Below are positions 23,801 to 34,640 of a stretch of 64,000 bases of DNA, piece after piece. Location of the stretch: NCBI RefSeq assembly GCF_050624435.1, contig NC_134536.1, positions 130,850,758-130,914,757 on the forward strand, read 5' to 3'. How positions within the stretch are numbered: the stretch's first letter is position 1; each line of letters opens with the position of its first letter. The notes beneath the pieces were generated by a model. The model saw only the letters and a list, made by a program, of their open reading frames with translations, was not told the DNA's origin and did not search any database. The DNA is from Tenrec ecaudatus (taxonomy: Eukaryota > Chordata > Mammalia > Afrosoricida > Tenrecidae). Position numbers and translations under genes: made by a program.

Positions 23801-26800
23801 GTTTTCCATTTCTTTTAAGTCACAACTGTAAGTGGGAAAGACAAGTTTTAAGGCACATAAAATAAAGGGTCATTTTCATTTCTCCCCTCATCAGCATGCT
23901 ACATGTGCACGATAAATGACATGGGACTCTAAGGAGCCCACTGTGTTGACAACGTAGGAACGGTCGATTACAAGGACACATGCACCAGACAAAAAGCCAT
24001 TCATTCGGTTAAGAGCATGTTACGTTCCCATTCCAGAAGTGGTTAATGGCAGCCCCAAATTCTTTTTCACATGTCAATAAGATGAAGCAAGCATGAGTGG
24101 CATGAATAACAAGCTGTTGAAGTCTGAGATTCTAATCTACTTGAGAACAATTGCAAGCTCAGCATCTTTCAGCTGAATTCAAGTTCAGAATTGGTTGAGT
24201 ATCCTAACCCTACTGGTCAGCAGGGAGAGGAAGCCTGGGAGGGCAGAGGGAAATGATTACAGTAGTTAACAGCAGGGCCCGTAAAGAAATGAAATGCCAT
24301 TTCTACATGGCAGGCCCTACTTTCAATCATTTCCCAGTCAATGAAAGCAAAAAGGCAGCACAGCCAAATCTTGCCAACTTCCCCCAAAATATGCTAATTC
24401 TGATCAAATGAGCTTGCAGACAGAGAAGACTACTGGATACAGGCACTGATCACATTTATGACCCCTACTCATAGGACACTTAGCGTGAGGTTAAGGAACT
24501 ACTATTGGTTAACCATTAATTTTTATACTGGTTCTAACACCTAAGATGTATACAAGGTATCAACCCCACGAGTCATAGGTAATTGTCACAGATCTAGACA
24601 GGTCACCATTTCCCCAGGAAAGGTAGTGGATAGGCGGCAAATACTAAGAAATTAACATGATTTAGTGATTAGAAAACTCCTGCCAACTACAAAGATAATT
24701 GTTCAGTTTAATTGCCCTTTTGGTAGAAATAAAGCTTAATTGATATATACAGGTACGCCCTCCAAAAAAGTCCCAAATCTACTGCCAGCAAGTCAATTCT
24801 GATTCACAGCAACTCGACGGGGCAGAGTAGAATGGACCGATAGGATCGCCAAGGGTGTAAATCTATATGGAAGCTGACAGCCTCGCCTTTCTCCTGTGGA
24901 GTAGCTGGTGGTTTTGAACTGCTGATCTTGTGATTAGCAGCCTCACCATGTCCATATATTTCCCTCTCTATTTTTCTAGCCCAGGTTCATGGAATTTTAC
25001 CAAGCAATCTTGTTCAGAATCTCAACTCTGAGTAGGATCAAATGTCACTGGTAAGAATGCCGTCTCGGAGGTCCCTCATGCCATTTTCTTCCCAGGCATT
25101 CCCATAGAAGTAGGTGAGCCAAATGCGGCTTCCAGAAATTGTTACCTGGAGACTGCATGAAACATTAGGCATCTGTGAAGCCTCACAAACAAGTTAGCAG
25201 CACTGAAGACATGCAACCGACTTTGCCATTCTTACTCGAGAGCCAAGTACACACAGCACCAGACAGGATGGGGGAGGGGGCCATGCAGTGCTCACAGAGA
25301 ATCGGAGAGGGCACCACTACCTGGAGGGTCTGAACTTGCTGGCCTGAGGCGGATGCCACCTGGGCCTCAGTCTGCAACTGGACAGCAGTGACACCACCCT
25401 GCTGCTGAGAACAGGAACAGGAAGAGCTTGAGATGTGGCAAGAAGGAAATGTATAGTTCAAGATATGAGACTGCCTTACCTCTTAGATGCGAGAGGGGCG
25501 TCATCTTCTGAAATACCACCCTATGCAAGACTTTCAAAACCAGACAGACTCATCGGTGGCATCACTACCGAGTGATGCCAGAACGACTGTCTGTAGCAAT
25601 GTTATGCAGTGGTTCAGCACAAGCTTACTATGTTTTACAAGAATTAGATTTTTTTTGCAAACTCAGCTTGTATGTACCAATAAAGGAGCTTCTAAAATGT
25701 CATGTAAATTTCATCTCAAAGTCGCTTTATGAACTACAAAGCTAAAAACGATGTGCTGATTGAGTTCTTAACCCTCCTCCTGCGCTCTGCTCAGAGGTGT
25801 CATTTGCACGCATTGCAGCAATGTTTGAGGCAGGTGGGTATTTCTGTATGTGCTACAAGAATGCACTGCTCGTTTCCCGGACGCCGGTGTTTTCATAGGC
25901 TCTGACCTTGCCCTGGACGGTCTTTAAGTGTCACCATCGACTCGATGGCAGTGAGTTTGTTTGAAATCGTGTCAAATTGTATGGTGGTCTATTGACAATA
26001 TTGGGCTAATTACTACTTGTGAACCTGTTTCAACGTTTTTGAGAATGTAGCAGTAATTAAAATGGAAGGAGAAAAAGTTTAAAGGCTTCTACCAAGTTAC
26101 CAATAATGTCATGAAAAATGCTGTTTTAATGCACAGAGATCTTACAAAATAATTTAGTATTCACATAATTTTTAAAGCGTTACATTTAAGCAATTTTATC
26201 CCACAATTAAAATGCATAATTAACATGAAAGATGCTATGAGCCTTGGGAGGCTGCTACCACAAGCTCAGAAGCGGGAAGCCCCAGCCACTCCTCGGGCGG
26301 GACAGGGCTTTCCACTGCCCCACAGGGTCACTGTGAGTTGCAATCGATTGGCTGGCAGTGAATGTGTTTGAAGGACTCTGTATGGGCTGGTATGGGAAGA
26401 GATTCCATAGGTGGGGGAGTCTGACACTATGGGTTTACCTAGTGAGTGACACCGACCCTAGGAATACCGTGGTGGCCCACTAAGTGATAGCTGTTTAGCC
26501 GAAGGCAGCGGTATTGAAAACATTAACTCTTTATTCCCAGTAGAATAAAGGGTAATTCAAGACACACTTCCATGACTCAAAAGGGTCAAAAAAGTTTTCA
26601 TCATTAAGGCAAAAATTATTAATGCAAACCTTCCTTATAAAGGTATGTGACCCTTTTGCTTATTCTAATGCTTTTTTCATTTCCTCAAATGAATTCCCAA
26701 GAATACAGTTATCAGGTTTTAAGTCTTGAAACTACAATGAAGAATTTCTAAGGCCTAAGATGGGAAGAACGGAGGTCACTGTTCTGATATCCCCAAATGA

Positions 26801-27772
26801 AGGTTATTGCCACCCAACCGAACTGCCACAAAAGTGGTATTTTCAGTGACTCAGTTTAATTTTCACATCCTCCCAATGGCAGGTTTAGACAGATCCCAAA
26901 TTCCCTCACCAGCCAGAAGCCTGCTCTGATTGGAGGGCCCTTTATGGAAATCTCACCTCTGAGAGGACGGATGAAGCCAGCTGCCAGAATCACAGCAGCC
27001 AAATGGACAGCAGAGGCAGCGAGAAAGATAAAAATGGTTTTTTGTTTTTGTTTGGGAGTGGGGTGAGAGGGCTAAAATAAGCCCAGACATAAATAAAACA
27101 CCAGAAAATATAGTCAGTATAAATTCAAAAGCATGACCTATCTTAATTTGGGATAAATGAGCAGCAGGGAATTCCTTTGACGGATGTGTTTGTCTAGTAT
27201 CTAACCATGACTGTCATGCTAAACCAGAAGTCTTCACAATAAGCACTGTGGTGGCACCTGGGTTTGCTGTTGTGGCCAAGCACTTACTCAGCTCTAGCAC
27301 ATTCCAGAGAAGCAGCCACATTGTGTTTAGGGAAAGAAGAAAGAAAAAACACAAAGCTCCAAGATTCTACCTGAAAACACAGAAGTTGTGACTTCTAGTG
27401 ACAGAAAGGGGTACTTTATTATTAAGTCAGCCCCCTCCCCCACCCCTCACAAAAAGAGAAAACAGATCCTATGTGGCCATGGGCTGGATAGAATTCTAAC
27501 CAGAGGGAATCGAAGGGCAACCACAATAAACCTGTCTTCAAACAAAACACTTCGCACCAGTCCTCGAACCCCAGTATTTGACAAGATTAGGCATCTCAGA
27601 TCATCCCCGCCCACCACAGTCCCAGACCAACCAACCGAGCGGTGCCTTACTGGCTCCACTGCCGCAATGTTTAAAGCTGTGTTGCTCCATCCCATACCTG
27701 CTGCTGGATCTGCCCAGCCTGCACGACGATCTGCTCGGTGGAGCTGTTGCTGTTCGTTGTGTACTGCTCCAT
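11813..27772 (-). CDS. NFYA: NFYA, CCAAT-binding factor NF-Y subunit A (complete, 9 coding exons)
   Basis: Joined coding exons (from the 5' end): 27698-27772, 25318-25404, 22151-22297, 18222-18353, 17733-17838, 16271-16437, 14328-14501, 12762-12863, 11813-11866. They give 347 residues, the length of human NF-YA, with only a few substitutions noted (for example Thr6, and DPNEADEKAM near the C terminus). NF-YA is the sequence-specific subunit of the nuclear trimer with NF-YB and NF-YC that binds CCAAT boxes. Residues 1 to about 260 are the Gln-rich, Ser/Thr/Val-rich activation region. The CBFB/NFYA domain follows: the A1 helix (EEPLYVNAKQYHRILKRRQA, subunit contact) in the seventh coding exon, and the A2 DNA-binding helix (HESRHRHAMARKRGEGGRF) mainly in the eighth. 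The second coding exon (25318-25404) is in phase and is the one skipped in the known short isoform. All splice sites are GT-AG. The gene is divergent from OARD1. Confidence 0.96.
12762..12863 (-). CDS. NFYA: NFYA eighth coding exon (A2 DNA-binding helix)
   Basis: It encodes 34 residues from KYLHESRHRHAMARKRGEGG to KDSPHMQ. The acceptor is CTTGTTTTAG and the donor GTAAGA. It carries the His/Arg residues that read the CCAAT minor groove. Confidence 0.96.
13362..13824 (+). repeat. Unclassified repeat with terminal inverted repeats, copy B
   Basis: This is the best-preserved copy. It starts TATGGCAGTCACATAATC and ends CCCAAACTACCACA. The middle includes GTTGGGATGTTTTAATATAC and a GGAATTTATATAGACTGG block shared with copy A. 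It lies in the NFYA intron between 12864 and 14327. Confidence 0.65.
14328..14501 (-). CDS. NFYA: NFYA seventh coding exon (A1 helix)
   Basis: It encodes 58 residues from MVPGAGSVPAIQRIPLPGAE to GKIPKERR. The donor AGG|GTGTGT is weaker than its neighbours and is followed by a short TG run. Confidence 0.96.
14852..15160. repeat. Two AfroSINE-like fragments in opposite orientation
   Basis: The piece at 14852-14997 is sense (CAACTGCTAACCACAAGGCT ... GTGAGTCAGGATCGACTGC). The piece at about 15008-15160 is antisense (GCGGAAATCTTTATGGAAGC ... AACTGCCAACCACTGTACCA). Both are in the NFYA intron between 14502 and 16270. Confidence 0.65.
15808..16168 (-). repeat. AfroSINE-like SINE split by a SPIN insertion
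   Basis: Antisense SINE sequence (CATTGCTGTAGAGTCGATTC) runs to about 15879 and resumes after 16068 with TTTGCAAGCTGTGAATCTTC to about 16168. The two halves are continuous once the hAT element and one copy of its target duplication are removed. Confidence 0.7.
15880..16068 (+). mobile_element. SPIN-like hAT MITE
   Basis: A 189-bp non-coding element with ends CAGCGGTTCTC and GAGAACCGCAG (inverted, one mismatch). Inside are GTGGGTCGCGATCCC, TTTCACAGGGGTCAC, AATTTTATGGTTG and a closing GGTCGTGACATTCGG. These match my recollection of the SPIN non-autonomous consensus. The 8-bp duplication typical of hAT transposons is visible: TCCTAGGG at 15872-15879 and TCCTAGGC at 16069-16076 (7 of 8). Confidence 0.85.
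16271..16437 (-). CDS. NFYA: NFYA sixth coding exon
   Basis: It encodes TVPVSGMITIPAASLAGAQI through NVVNSGGMVM. The acceptor is TTTTCTTAAAG and the donor GTAAGA. It completes the valine codon split with the preceding exon. This is the Ser/Thr-rich part of the activation region. Confidence 0.95.
17733..17838 (-). CDS. NFYA: NFYA fifth coding exon
   Basis: It encodes TQQQIAVQGQQVAQTAEGQT then IVYQPVNADGTILQQ plus one base. The acceptor is TTTCCTGCAG and the donor GTAAGG. Confidence 0.95.
18222..18353 (-). CDS. NFYA: NFYA fourth coding exon (Gln-rich)
   Basis: It encodes 44 residues starting IQLVPPGQIQIQGGQAVQVQ and ending AVTAGQTQ. The acceptor is TCTTCTGTAG and the donor GTAACT. It is the densest glutamine tract in the protein. 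Confidence 0.96.
18944..19149 (-). repeat. AfroSINE-like SINE
   Basis: A near full-length antisense copy from AAACTGGCTGCCATTCAG to ACCACCCCACACCAGGGCTC. Confidence 0.75.
20665..21040 (-). repeat. Unclassified repeat with terminal inverted repeats, copy C
   Basis: The element is inverted relative to copies A and B. The minus-strand 3' terminus reads ACCCAGACTAACACA, and the shared blocks GTCCGATATTCACCCATATA and TAAATTCCTCTTCAGACTCA are found inverted. The right end is degraded. Confidence 0.6.
21431..21501. other. Perfect 15-bp inverted repeat (hairpin) in an NFYA intron
   Basis: TCTGACCTCTGCCTC at 21437-21451 is mirrored by its exact reverse complement at 21481-21495 across a 29-nt loop. 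A further GGGAC/GTCCC pairing lies outside an unpaired 4-nt bulge on each side. No repeat family was recognised. Confidence 0.75.
21672..21990 (-). mobile_element. L1 3'UTR fragment, antisense
   Basis: It carries the wording GAGGGCTCTTACAGCTCTTG, CCTTGATAAATTATAAGTTA and CCCTGGAGGGGGTGGGG, shared with the L1 end at 28.15 kb and (inverted) at 4.1 kb. Confidence 0.7.
22151..22297 (-). CDS. NFYA: NFYA third coding exon
   Basis: It encodes 49 residues from VQGQPLMVQVSGGQLITSTG to SGTQGLQQ. The acceptor is ACATTCTAG, with a poly-T tract just upstream, and the donor is GTGAGC. Confidence 0.96.
23069..23255 (+). mobile_element. Second SPIN-like hAT MITE
   Basis: A 187-bp element with ends CAGCAGTTCTC and GAGAACCACTG. 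The interior has GACCCCTTTGGGGTCGAATG, TTCACAGGGGTCACCC and GGGGGTCACCACAACATGAG. The flanks CTTTAAGT (23061-23068) and CTATAAGC (23256-23263) agree at 6 of 8 positions, as expected for an aged hAT target duplication. It lies in the NFYA intron between 22298 and 25317. Confidence 0.85.
23490..23529 (+). repeat. (ACC)n microsatellite
   Basis: An imperfect run of CAC/CCA trinucleotides in an NFYA intron. Confidence 0.9.
24776..24946 (-). repeat. AfroSINE-like SINE
   Basis: Antisense copy: CTACTGCCAGCAAGTCAATT through GAACTGCTGATCTTGTGATT. Confidence 0.75.
25318..25404 (-). CDS. NFYA: NFYA second coding exon (alternative, skipped in the short isoform)
   Basis: It encodes QQGGVTAVQLQTEAQVASAS then GQQVQTLQV. 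The acceptor is TCCTGTTCTCAG followed by CAGCAG. Two in-phase donors lie 3 nt apart: CAG|GTAGTG (exon end 25321, 28 residues) and CAGGTA|GTGGTG (exon end 25318, 29 residues). I chose the second because human NF-YA has two valines at this junction and the next exon supplies only one. Skipping the exon keeps the frame, giving the known short isoform. Confidence 0.9.
26255..26372 (+). repeat. AfroSINE-like SINE fragment
   Basis: Sense copy ending GGGTCACTGTGAGTTGCAAT and GGCAGTGAATGTGTTTG. A smaller 3' piece (CACCATCGACTCGATGGCAG) is at 25931-25965. Confidence 0.6.
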
Positions 27773-27834
27773 GTTAGACGGCCACCCACAGGGAGCTTGG
27801 CTCTGGTGAGGCTAAAAGACTGGGAGCTGTGCTC
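27698..27834 (-). CDS. NFYA: NFYA exon 2 with start codon (coding 27698-27772)
   Basis: The acceptor TTTCTCTTTCTCACAG precedes 62 nt of 5'UTR (27773-27834). The start codon is at 27772-27770 and 25 residues, MEQYTTNSNSSTEQIVVQAG then QIQQQ, follow before the donor GTATGG. The start matches the human protein start. Confidence 0.95.
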
Positions 27835-28154
27835 CTGTGAGAAAGAGAAAGGGCAGGAGGGAAACTCAGGGGAGAAAGGCAAGCTGGTAATTAACACTGA
27901 TAAAGGTATTTTGCTTAGATGTATGCGGAAACAGGATAAAAGAATAGCACATCTTTGTGTTTAGCATCACTTTAGGCTTTGATCAAAGGGCAATCATCAC
28001 AAAGATCTGAAAATACTCTTTTCAAAATGCTCTTAATGTTTTGGGGGGGCAACCTTACTCGGCCATTGGTCTTTACAAGGCTAGGCTACACGGGGCTCAT
28101 GGAACCCTGAATAGAGGGCAATATTTTCACTTTAGAGAGCAACTTTTCTTTTCT

Positions 28155-29130
28155 TTGTAAGATCATTTTATTGGGGGCTCTTAAAACAATCCATACACCA
28201 ATTGTATCCAGCATATTTGTACATAAGTTGCCATCATTTTCTAAGTATTTACATTCTACTTGAGCCCTTAGTATCAGCCTCTCTTTTGAGGCCCCCCACC
28301 TTTGTGACCCCTTGATAAATTATAAATCACTATTTTCCTATCTTACACCCACCGCTGTTTCCCTTCCCTGGCTGTTTCCCTTCCCTGGCGGTTTTTTCTC
28401 GCCTCCTCTCCACACCTTCCCTCTACCCTCCTGGTATCGATAATCCCATTTCTTTTCCTGAGGGGGTTATCTGACTTGAATTCCTTGTGTCCTGAGCTGT
28501 TATCTATCCCTGTGTATGTGCTCCAGCCTTGCCCGTGGTGAAAGGCAGCACTGGGGTCATGATAGTGGGGCGTGAGGAAGCCTCAAGGAATCAGAGGAAT
28601 AGTGTGTTTCGTTGGTGCTATACTGTGCCCCGGTTGACTCATCCCTTCTGTGGGGGGATGTCCCTTTGTCTACAAATGGGCTTTGGGTCCCTGCTCTGAC
28701 CCCCCTCGAACTCACAATATGTTTTTGTTTGTGGTCTTCTGATGTCTGTTACCTTATCCTGTTGACACCTCATGATCGAACAGGCTGGTATGCTCCTTCC
28801 ACCTGGGCTTGTTGTTTCTCTGCTAGATGGTTGCTTGCTTAACTTCAAGCTTTTAAGACCCCAAACGCTGTATCTTTTGAAAGCTGGGCACCATCAGCTT
28901 TCTTCACATTTGCTTGTGTAACCACTTTGTCTTTAGCAATTGTATCAGGAGGGTAAGCAACACAGAATGTCAGGTTGTTTGAACAAAGTGTTGTGTTGAG
29001 AGAAGGCATAAGCAGAGGCCCACAGTCCATCCACGTCTTCAATGTATTACCATATAAATATAGGTACCTATGCCAATACCTCTATTTTTATGAATTAACA
29101 TGTTTACATAAGTGTACACCTATTGTTAGG
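28155..29130 (-). mobile_element. L1 3'UTR and tail, antisense
   Basis: The minus strand ends at about 28155 with CCCCCAATAAAATGATC. To the right are the TTGATAAATTATAAATC block, the inverted CATTTGTAGACAAAGGG-type segment near 28.67 kb, and CCAAACGCTGTATCTTTTG. This is a 5'-truncated L1 in the first NFYA intron. Confidence 0.75.
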
Positions 29131-30470
29131 TAGCTCAATAGGGGATTGTTCCTCTCTGTGCCAAGCTGCCCCTAAAGGAGGCTGGTGCAGAGAATCAGAC
29201 AAGCCCAGCCAGCCATAAAGGCAAGAGGGCATGCACAAGTTCAAGGCTTTGAGACAGGAAGCCAGTACACTTGGGAGGACCCCAATCTGGGCCAGTGGGG
29301 CTTAATTCAGCCAATGGGGTCAACCAGTATTATGGAAGCCAGAAGCTTCGAGACACCCCTCCCCCTTCCTCTGGCCAAGGTTTCCATGTGTGGGTGTGAA
29401 GTGCCCTGAGAGCGCCTGTGTGACACCTGAAACAACTTCTATCCTTTATAAAAACTCACTTGGATGACAAACCAGGCTTCAGGCGTGAATTCTCTCTTGT
29501 GAAGCCAAGCCAAGGACCAAGGTTATTTCCCACCCAAGGAATATAGCACTAGGTTTATACCTCTATCCATAGCTTTGCTTACTAGATCTTTCCTGTTTCC
29601 TTTTACCTTTCTCCTGCCCCTCACCCTTCTTCTGCCTTAGTAATTCCTCTCAGCTAGATTGCTGTTGCTCCAACACCCTCAAGATCTCTACGTCCTCCTC
29701 GTTGATTTTAATTCCCTAGTTGTTCCCGTCTACAGGAGCTGCTAAAGCGCCGAGAGGACTGTAGGACCGTAGGACCGACAACAGCTTGACACATGATGAC
29801 TCCGTGATGGAGCATACCATGACAGAGGGCAACACTGGGGACACCTGGTGGGAGTGAGTCCAGTCTGAACTCCCCCAGCAGGGTGAACCAGAAAGGAACA
29901 TAACAGCTCAGCAACAGGAGCAAAGCAAAGCAACTGGTTTCTTTGATTCTTAACAAGTATCTGCTTAGCTTGTAGGACATGTTACTCGAGCGACTGCTCC
30001 ACTTGCTTTTCAGATTCTGTATTTCAACCAATACCAAAGCATGGAAATAAACTATAAACAATGAGCCCTGGTGGTGCAAAGCTAGTGATGGCTCAGGTTC
30101 CGGTTGGAAGACATTAGGAATAGCCTGCCTGCCCCTATCGACCAGTAATTCCAGGGACCAGTGAGCCATGTGCCTCAGCCCCAAATGGAACAATGAAAGC
30201 ACAACCCTACCTTGGAATTCTACACATTCCCTTTATTGATTTACCTTCCTTCCCAACTCGCTCTTCACAACATTAAAAAGTGTGACTCTCGGTTTCCCCA
30301 ATGGGGGCCAGTGGAGTTAGCCCGAGATTTCAGGGCTCCGTTTCTTTCTCGCCCTTTCCCTTCTCTCCTCTCCCTCCCTGGCAGTGTGGATTCTCTGGCT
30401 CCCTGCTAGAGTCTGTGAATCCCTCCTGGGGATTCCTCTTTTTCTTCCCTCTGGCCTGGCTTCTTTGCAG
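29131..30470. other. NFYA intron 1 sequence without recognised gene
   Basis: Mixed unique-looking sequence. A short SINE head (GAGCCCTGGTGGTGCAAAGC) is at 30063-30110. Long frames here on both strands do not resemble any protein I know. Confidence 0.5.
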
Positions 30471-30471
30471 C

Positions 30472-30745
30472 GAACTTAATAGCTAGCAGTTTGAAACCAC
30501 CAGCTGCTCCTTGGGCTTTCTGCTCCAGTAAAGAGAGAATCTCAGAAGCTCACAGGGGCGGTTCTGCCCTGTCCGAGAGGGTTGCTGAGGTGCCACTGAC
30601 TCAACGACAGTGAGTTTGGTTTGAGCGTTTTTATATCAACAAGAACCCTGGTGGCAGAGTGGGTTGTGCCTTAGGCAGCTAACCTCAAGGTAAGCAGTTG
30701 AAAGCCACCAGCTGCTCCTAGTAAAAAGATGAGGCTTCCTCCTCT
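30472..30745 (+). repeat. Two consecutive AfroSINE-like copies, head to tail
   Basis: The first (30472-30633) ends CGACAGTGAGTTTGGTTTG. The second starts at about 30642 (GAACCCTGGTGGCAGAGTGG) and runs to about 30745. Confidence 0.7.
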
Positions 30746-32894
30746 GCACTGCCAGGGCTCCTCTGAAATATGTGGTCATGAGTAAGAAACACAATGGCAT
30801 GCAGTTTTTCTTCCTCATGGATCTAAGTGGAGCTAACGTGTTAAAATCATGTACCAATTTGTGGACATTTAAACCCACTGTGTTCTGAAGGGTAAAACAC
30901 CCCCAACCCCACCACCAACAAAATAGAAGTAGCTTCCAATTAAGTAGCCATTCTATGGTACTGCAGAAGTCATTCAACTTGGGATCTGAAAGCAGCTTTT
31001 CAACAGCCATGTTCTTCTTACTATGAGCTTTGCTTGGCTGACCTGGAGCTCTTGTGGACCAAGTTTCCCACCAGATGAAGTCAGCCTGGTTTAGCCTGTC
31101 TAACTTTTGCGTCAAACACAAAGGCCTGAATGTTTCTTTTCCTTAAAGACAGGCAGACAAACACAAAGGGTGTTTACTTTGGCTGACATGAAAATTCTCT
31201 GCAGAGCCTCTGCCTGCCTTTCAACGCACATAGCCAACCACTGGGAGCCCTTTCTACGGGGATCTCTATTTTAAAGCAAAAGCGTAAAGCACAGGTTACT
31301 GTATTTGACGACTAACTGGAGGAAGGAGGCCCCAAGTTGACACAAACAGTGATTGCGCTCAGCTGCTAACCAGAAGGCTCAAGTCTGCAGAGGAGCCTCA
31401 GAAGATTTGGTGCTTTATCTACTTCTGAAAAACCAGCCACCAAACACCTTATGGAGCCAACTTGGCTTTGACATACATGGTGTCAACCATTAGCCAGAAT
31501 CGACCCATCTGGGTACTGGTTGTCAAGTAAAGTCTAGAACAGTAGTTCTTAAATGCTTAGTAAGAAACACATTTCCTAACCTGTAACAGAAACAAAGTTT
31601 ATCCCTATGCAGCATGAGATGCACCTTGGAGTTTGCTATTCTACCATAAAATATTGTATCACTAAACTGATTGCGCAATTCAGACAGGTCCTAAACTGTC
31701 CAGCAAAGACTAATCTAGGGAACAAAGAGCTGCCCAGTATCCCCCATCCTCCTATAGTGGTTTCTGGATTGAAGCGCCGTAATTTGTCCCTTTTCTCCCT
31801 GCAAATGACATAGTGAGTACCCAGACACAGTCCTAAATGGTTAAAGAATAAAAATCAAATCCTAACCAGGATGCTAACTTCTAAGTGTCTACGTTTATTA
31901 AGGAAGTAAAAACCTGTAATGGAACCCAAGAGAAAACAGGTATGTAGGAGTCTGGAGAACAGAGTCCTTCCAACAGCAATAAATCAAAGGCTTTAGGGAA
32001 AGGGAGGGTTGGGGGTGAAGTAGGAGAAAGATGAGACTTTCTGCTCTCATCATCATTTACAGTCTAAGAAACCTACAGGCACAATTCTCCTCTGTCCGAT
32101 AGGGTCATGATGAGTTGGAATCGAGCCGATGACGCTAAGTTGAGTTTGAGTCATTTGAACTACTTTATGAGAAGAATTTAGATATACGATGCAGGAAAGA
32201 GGGGAGCAGCTTAAAGCGCAGACTCAAGGGCTCCACGCCGACAGCAACTGGAGGCCAGGTAACACACACAAGCCCCACAGACCAGATTCCAGCTCACGGT
32301 AACCGCGTTTCACGATACAGTGGCCACCTTTCTGAAGCACAGCACCAGGAGTCTGTGGGTTTTGTCCTCCAAACTATTCATTGAACACTGAGGAGCCGTT
32401 AGCAGTAGAGCCCAGACTACTTTCTCAAATACTAGGCTTCATTCAGTATGTGCTTCCACAGGGCGGGGTCTAGAAGGTGGTTGATAATGAAATAACCAAG
32501 CAATAACAACTACCCTTGTTTGCTGGTTTCAATGTGCCAGATGTACCATCATTAAACAGGCAGACTATCACATCAATTCCAAGGGCATTTTGTTTATTTT
32601 TATATATCAAGGATTGTACAATCATTACCACATCAGTTTTAGAGCACCCTTCCCCCATGGTTACGTCACCTTTAAATGAGTTGCACACTCACTACAATCA
32701 GTTCGAGTGGGTCCAACAGCACTTTAAATACAATTGTACACAGAGCATTATTTTACTTTAAAGTCACACACTGTCATCATTAATATGGATCATGCATATA
32801 TTCAACAAATTTAGAAAATTACCGAAACAGCAACAAAACACATGTTCCAAAAAGCAACAACAAAATTGTCCTTCAAGTCTCAGTAGCGGAGAGA

Positions 32895-33000
32895 CCACTG
32901 GACTAGGCGTCTTCTGAACCATCCGATGGCTCTGACCTGCGTTTAAGTGTGATGATAAACACGGGCACCAGGAAGAGGCGACCTACTCTAGCTGCCAGGG
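32895..33000 (-). other. Short open frame, possible retrocopy remnant
   Basis: From the ATG at 33014 the minus strand reads MHLVQPLAARVGRLFLVPVF then IITLKRRSEPSDGSEDA and a stop near 32909. This looks like a hydrophobic segment followed by a charged C-terminal tail. An AT-rich stretch with AATAAA on the minus strand near 32597 follows, like a 3'UTR. I do not recognise the protein. An in-frame stop lies just upstream, so at most it is a 5'-truncated processed copy or chance. Confidence 0.2.
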
Positions 33001-33666
33001 GCTGCACCAGGTGCATAACATAGTGAAAATAATTTTTTTAAGTTCCAAGAGAGAACTCTTCTCTTCTTCCCCGAAAGAGAACAATCACTGGGATGGGATG
33101 CAACCCGTCAGAAACTTGTTTTTCAATCTCGGGAGAGAGGGGGACCAAAAAAGCAGATCTTTTCTACTTGAACCTCCAGACAGGTTCCAAAACTGCTTCT
33201 TAAAAAGTCCTCAGCAAGAAAAATATAAGGGGCCTTCCACCAACCCGGCTTTCCAGGCCCAACTCTCCTACTGCCTATCCCTTCTCTGCCAGCATTGCTC
33301 TTCCTGCCATTCTGTTTGCTCTGCAGAAACCACATCATTCTTCCGGGCCAATTACAGGGCGGCAGCGGGAACCTTAATCGAAGCTGGTGACACCTCATGC
33401 ACCAAGTGCTTCCTCGGGCGCTGGGCTCCTTTCCAGCACTAACCGGTTAAGCATTGATCCTTCATCTATCTGGCCCTCTCCACCAGGCGGGCGTGTCTCG
33501 CATTTACTTCTACCCACTCCCTCTCCCCATCTCACGGATCGAAGATACCGGGCACAGACTAACTGCCGCCAACCGAGAGGCCCTCACAGCCCAAGGAACT
33601 GTGCACGCCACTTTCCATTCCATCACCACCTGATGAGGAACCGCTAACATGGGACTAAAAGAGGGC

Positions 33667-33706
33667 ACCAAAATAAATAAATAAATAAAAATAAATAAAT
33701 AAAAGA
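33667..33706 (+). repeat. (AAAT)n microsatellite
   Basis: A run of AAATAAATAAATAAA units interrupted once, in NFYA intron 1. Confidence 0.9.
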
Positions 33707-34640
33707 GGGTACCAGAAAGCACGACCCGGACCCACTAGACTCGTCAAACCCGACAGCCGAAGCCACCCAGAAAGAAGGAACAATCTAGTCTACTCGCGGG
33801 AAGGGCAAGAATCCGCGCTGGACGACACGGATGTGAACTGGGTGCTCGCTAGGCAGCCTCGGCGAGGTGGGGGGGACAATCTTCCAAGAGCGCCGGTTTC
33901 AGGCACCCTGGGGCAGGTTTTACAAGCCGGGCAATAAAGGGAGCCCGTTAGGTCGGGTTCCCAGACGGAGGGGAGCAGGGCGGGGAGCAGAGGAAATGAC
34001 GAGCCAAAGGGGGTGGGAACGGCGTGGGCCGGGGACCCGGGCCAGCGGGCCGGCTGGGAGGAGGGGCGCGGCAGGCCGTGGGCGCGCTGATGGACCCCCT
34101 CCCCCGGCCAGGGAGGCGGCAGGGGCGGGCCGGCCCCGTTTCCCCGCCGCGCTCCGGCCCGGGGACCTCGGGGGCCCGTGGACCACCAGACCGGCCGCCA
34201 CCACGACCCTGGGGGTGGGGAGAGTTCCCGTCCGGGGAGTTAACTGGACGCCTGCAAAGGCAGGCGAGACTGAGGAGGCCGAGGCGGCCAGGGGACAACC
34301 GCTGCAGCCCAGGGCGCGTGTGTACCTGAGCGCAGGGGCTTTCGTGGCGCGCAAGCCAGCCCCCGGGCCTGGGACTTGACAACCGGGCCTAAGGGTCCGG
34401 GGGAAAGGGAGGCACCCCCGACTGGCATCGGCTCCCTGCGAGGGTCGGGAGCCCCAGGCGCCTGCTCCCAACGGCGCCATCCCGGCCGAGGGCGGCCCCC
34501 TGCAGGCCCAGGCAGGGAGTGTCCCGAGGCGCTCGTAGGCTCCAGGCCGGGGCCTCAGGCCGCCCGGCTCGGCTAAGCTCAGCTCGACTCCCCGGGCTCG
34601 ACGGGCGCCTGGGCCTCTCCTGAGTGGTCAGCAAGACCCG

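Noticed and set aside
33867-34480. Overlapping frames of 144-186 residues on both strands in the NFYA/OARD1 CpG island
   Set aside because: Stop codons are scarce because of GC content. The composition is Gly/Pro/Arg-rich with no domain, and the frames are mutually exclusive.
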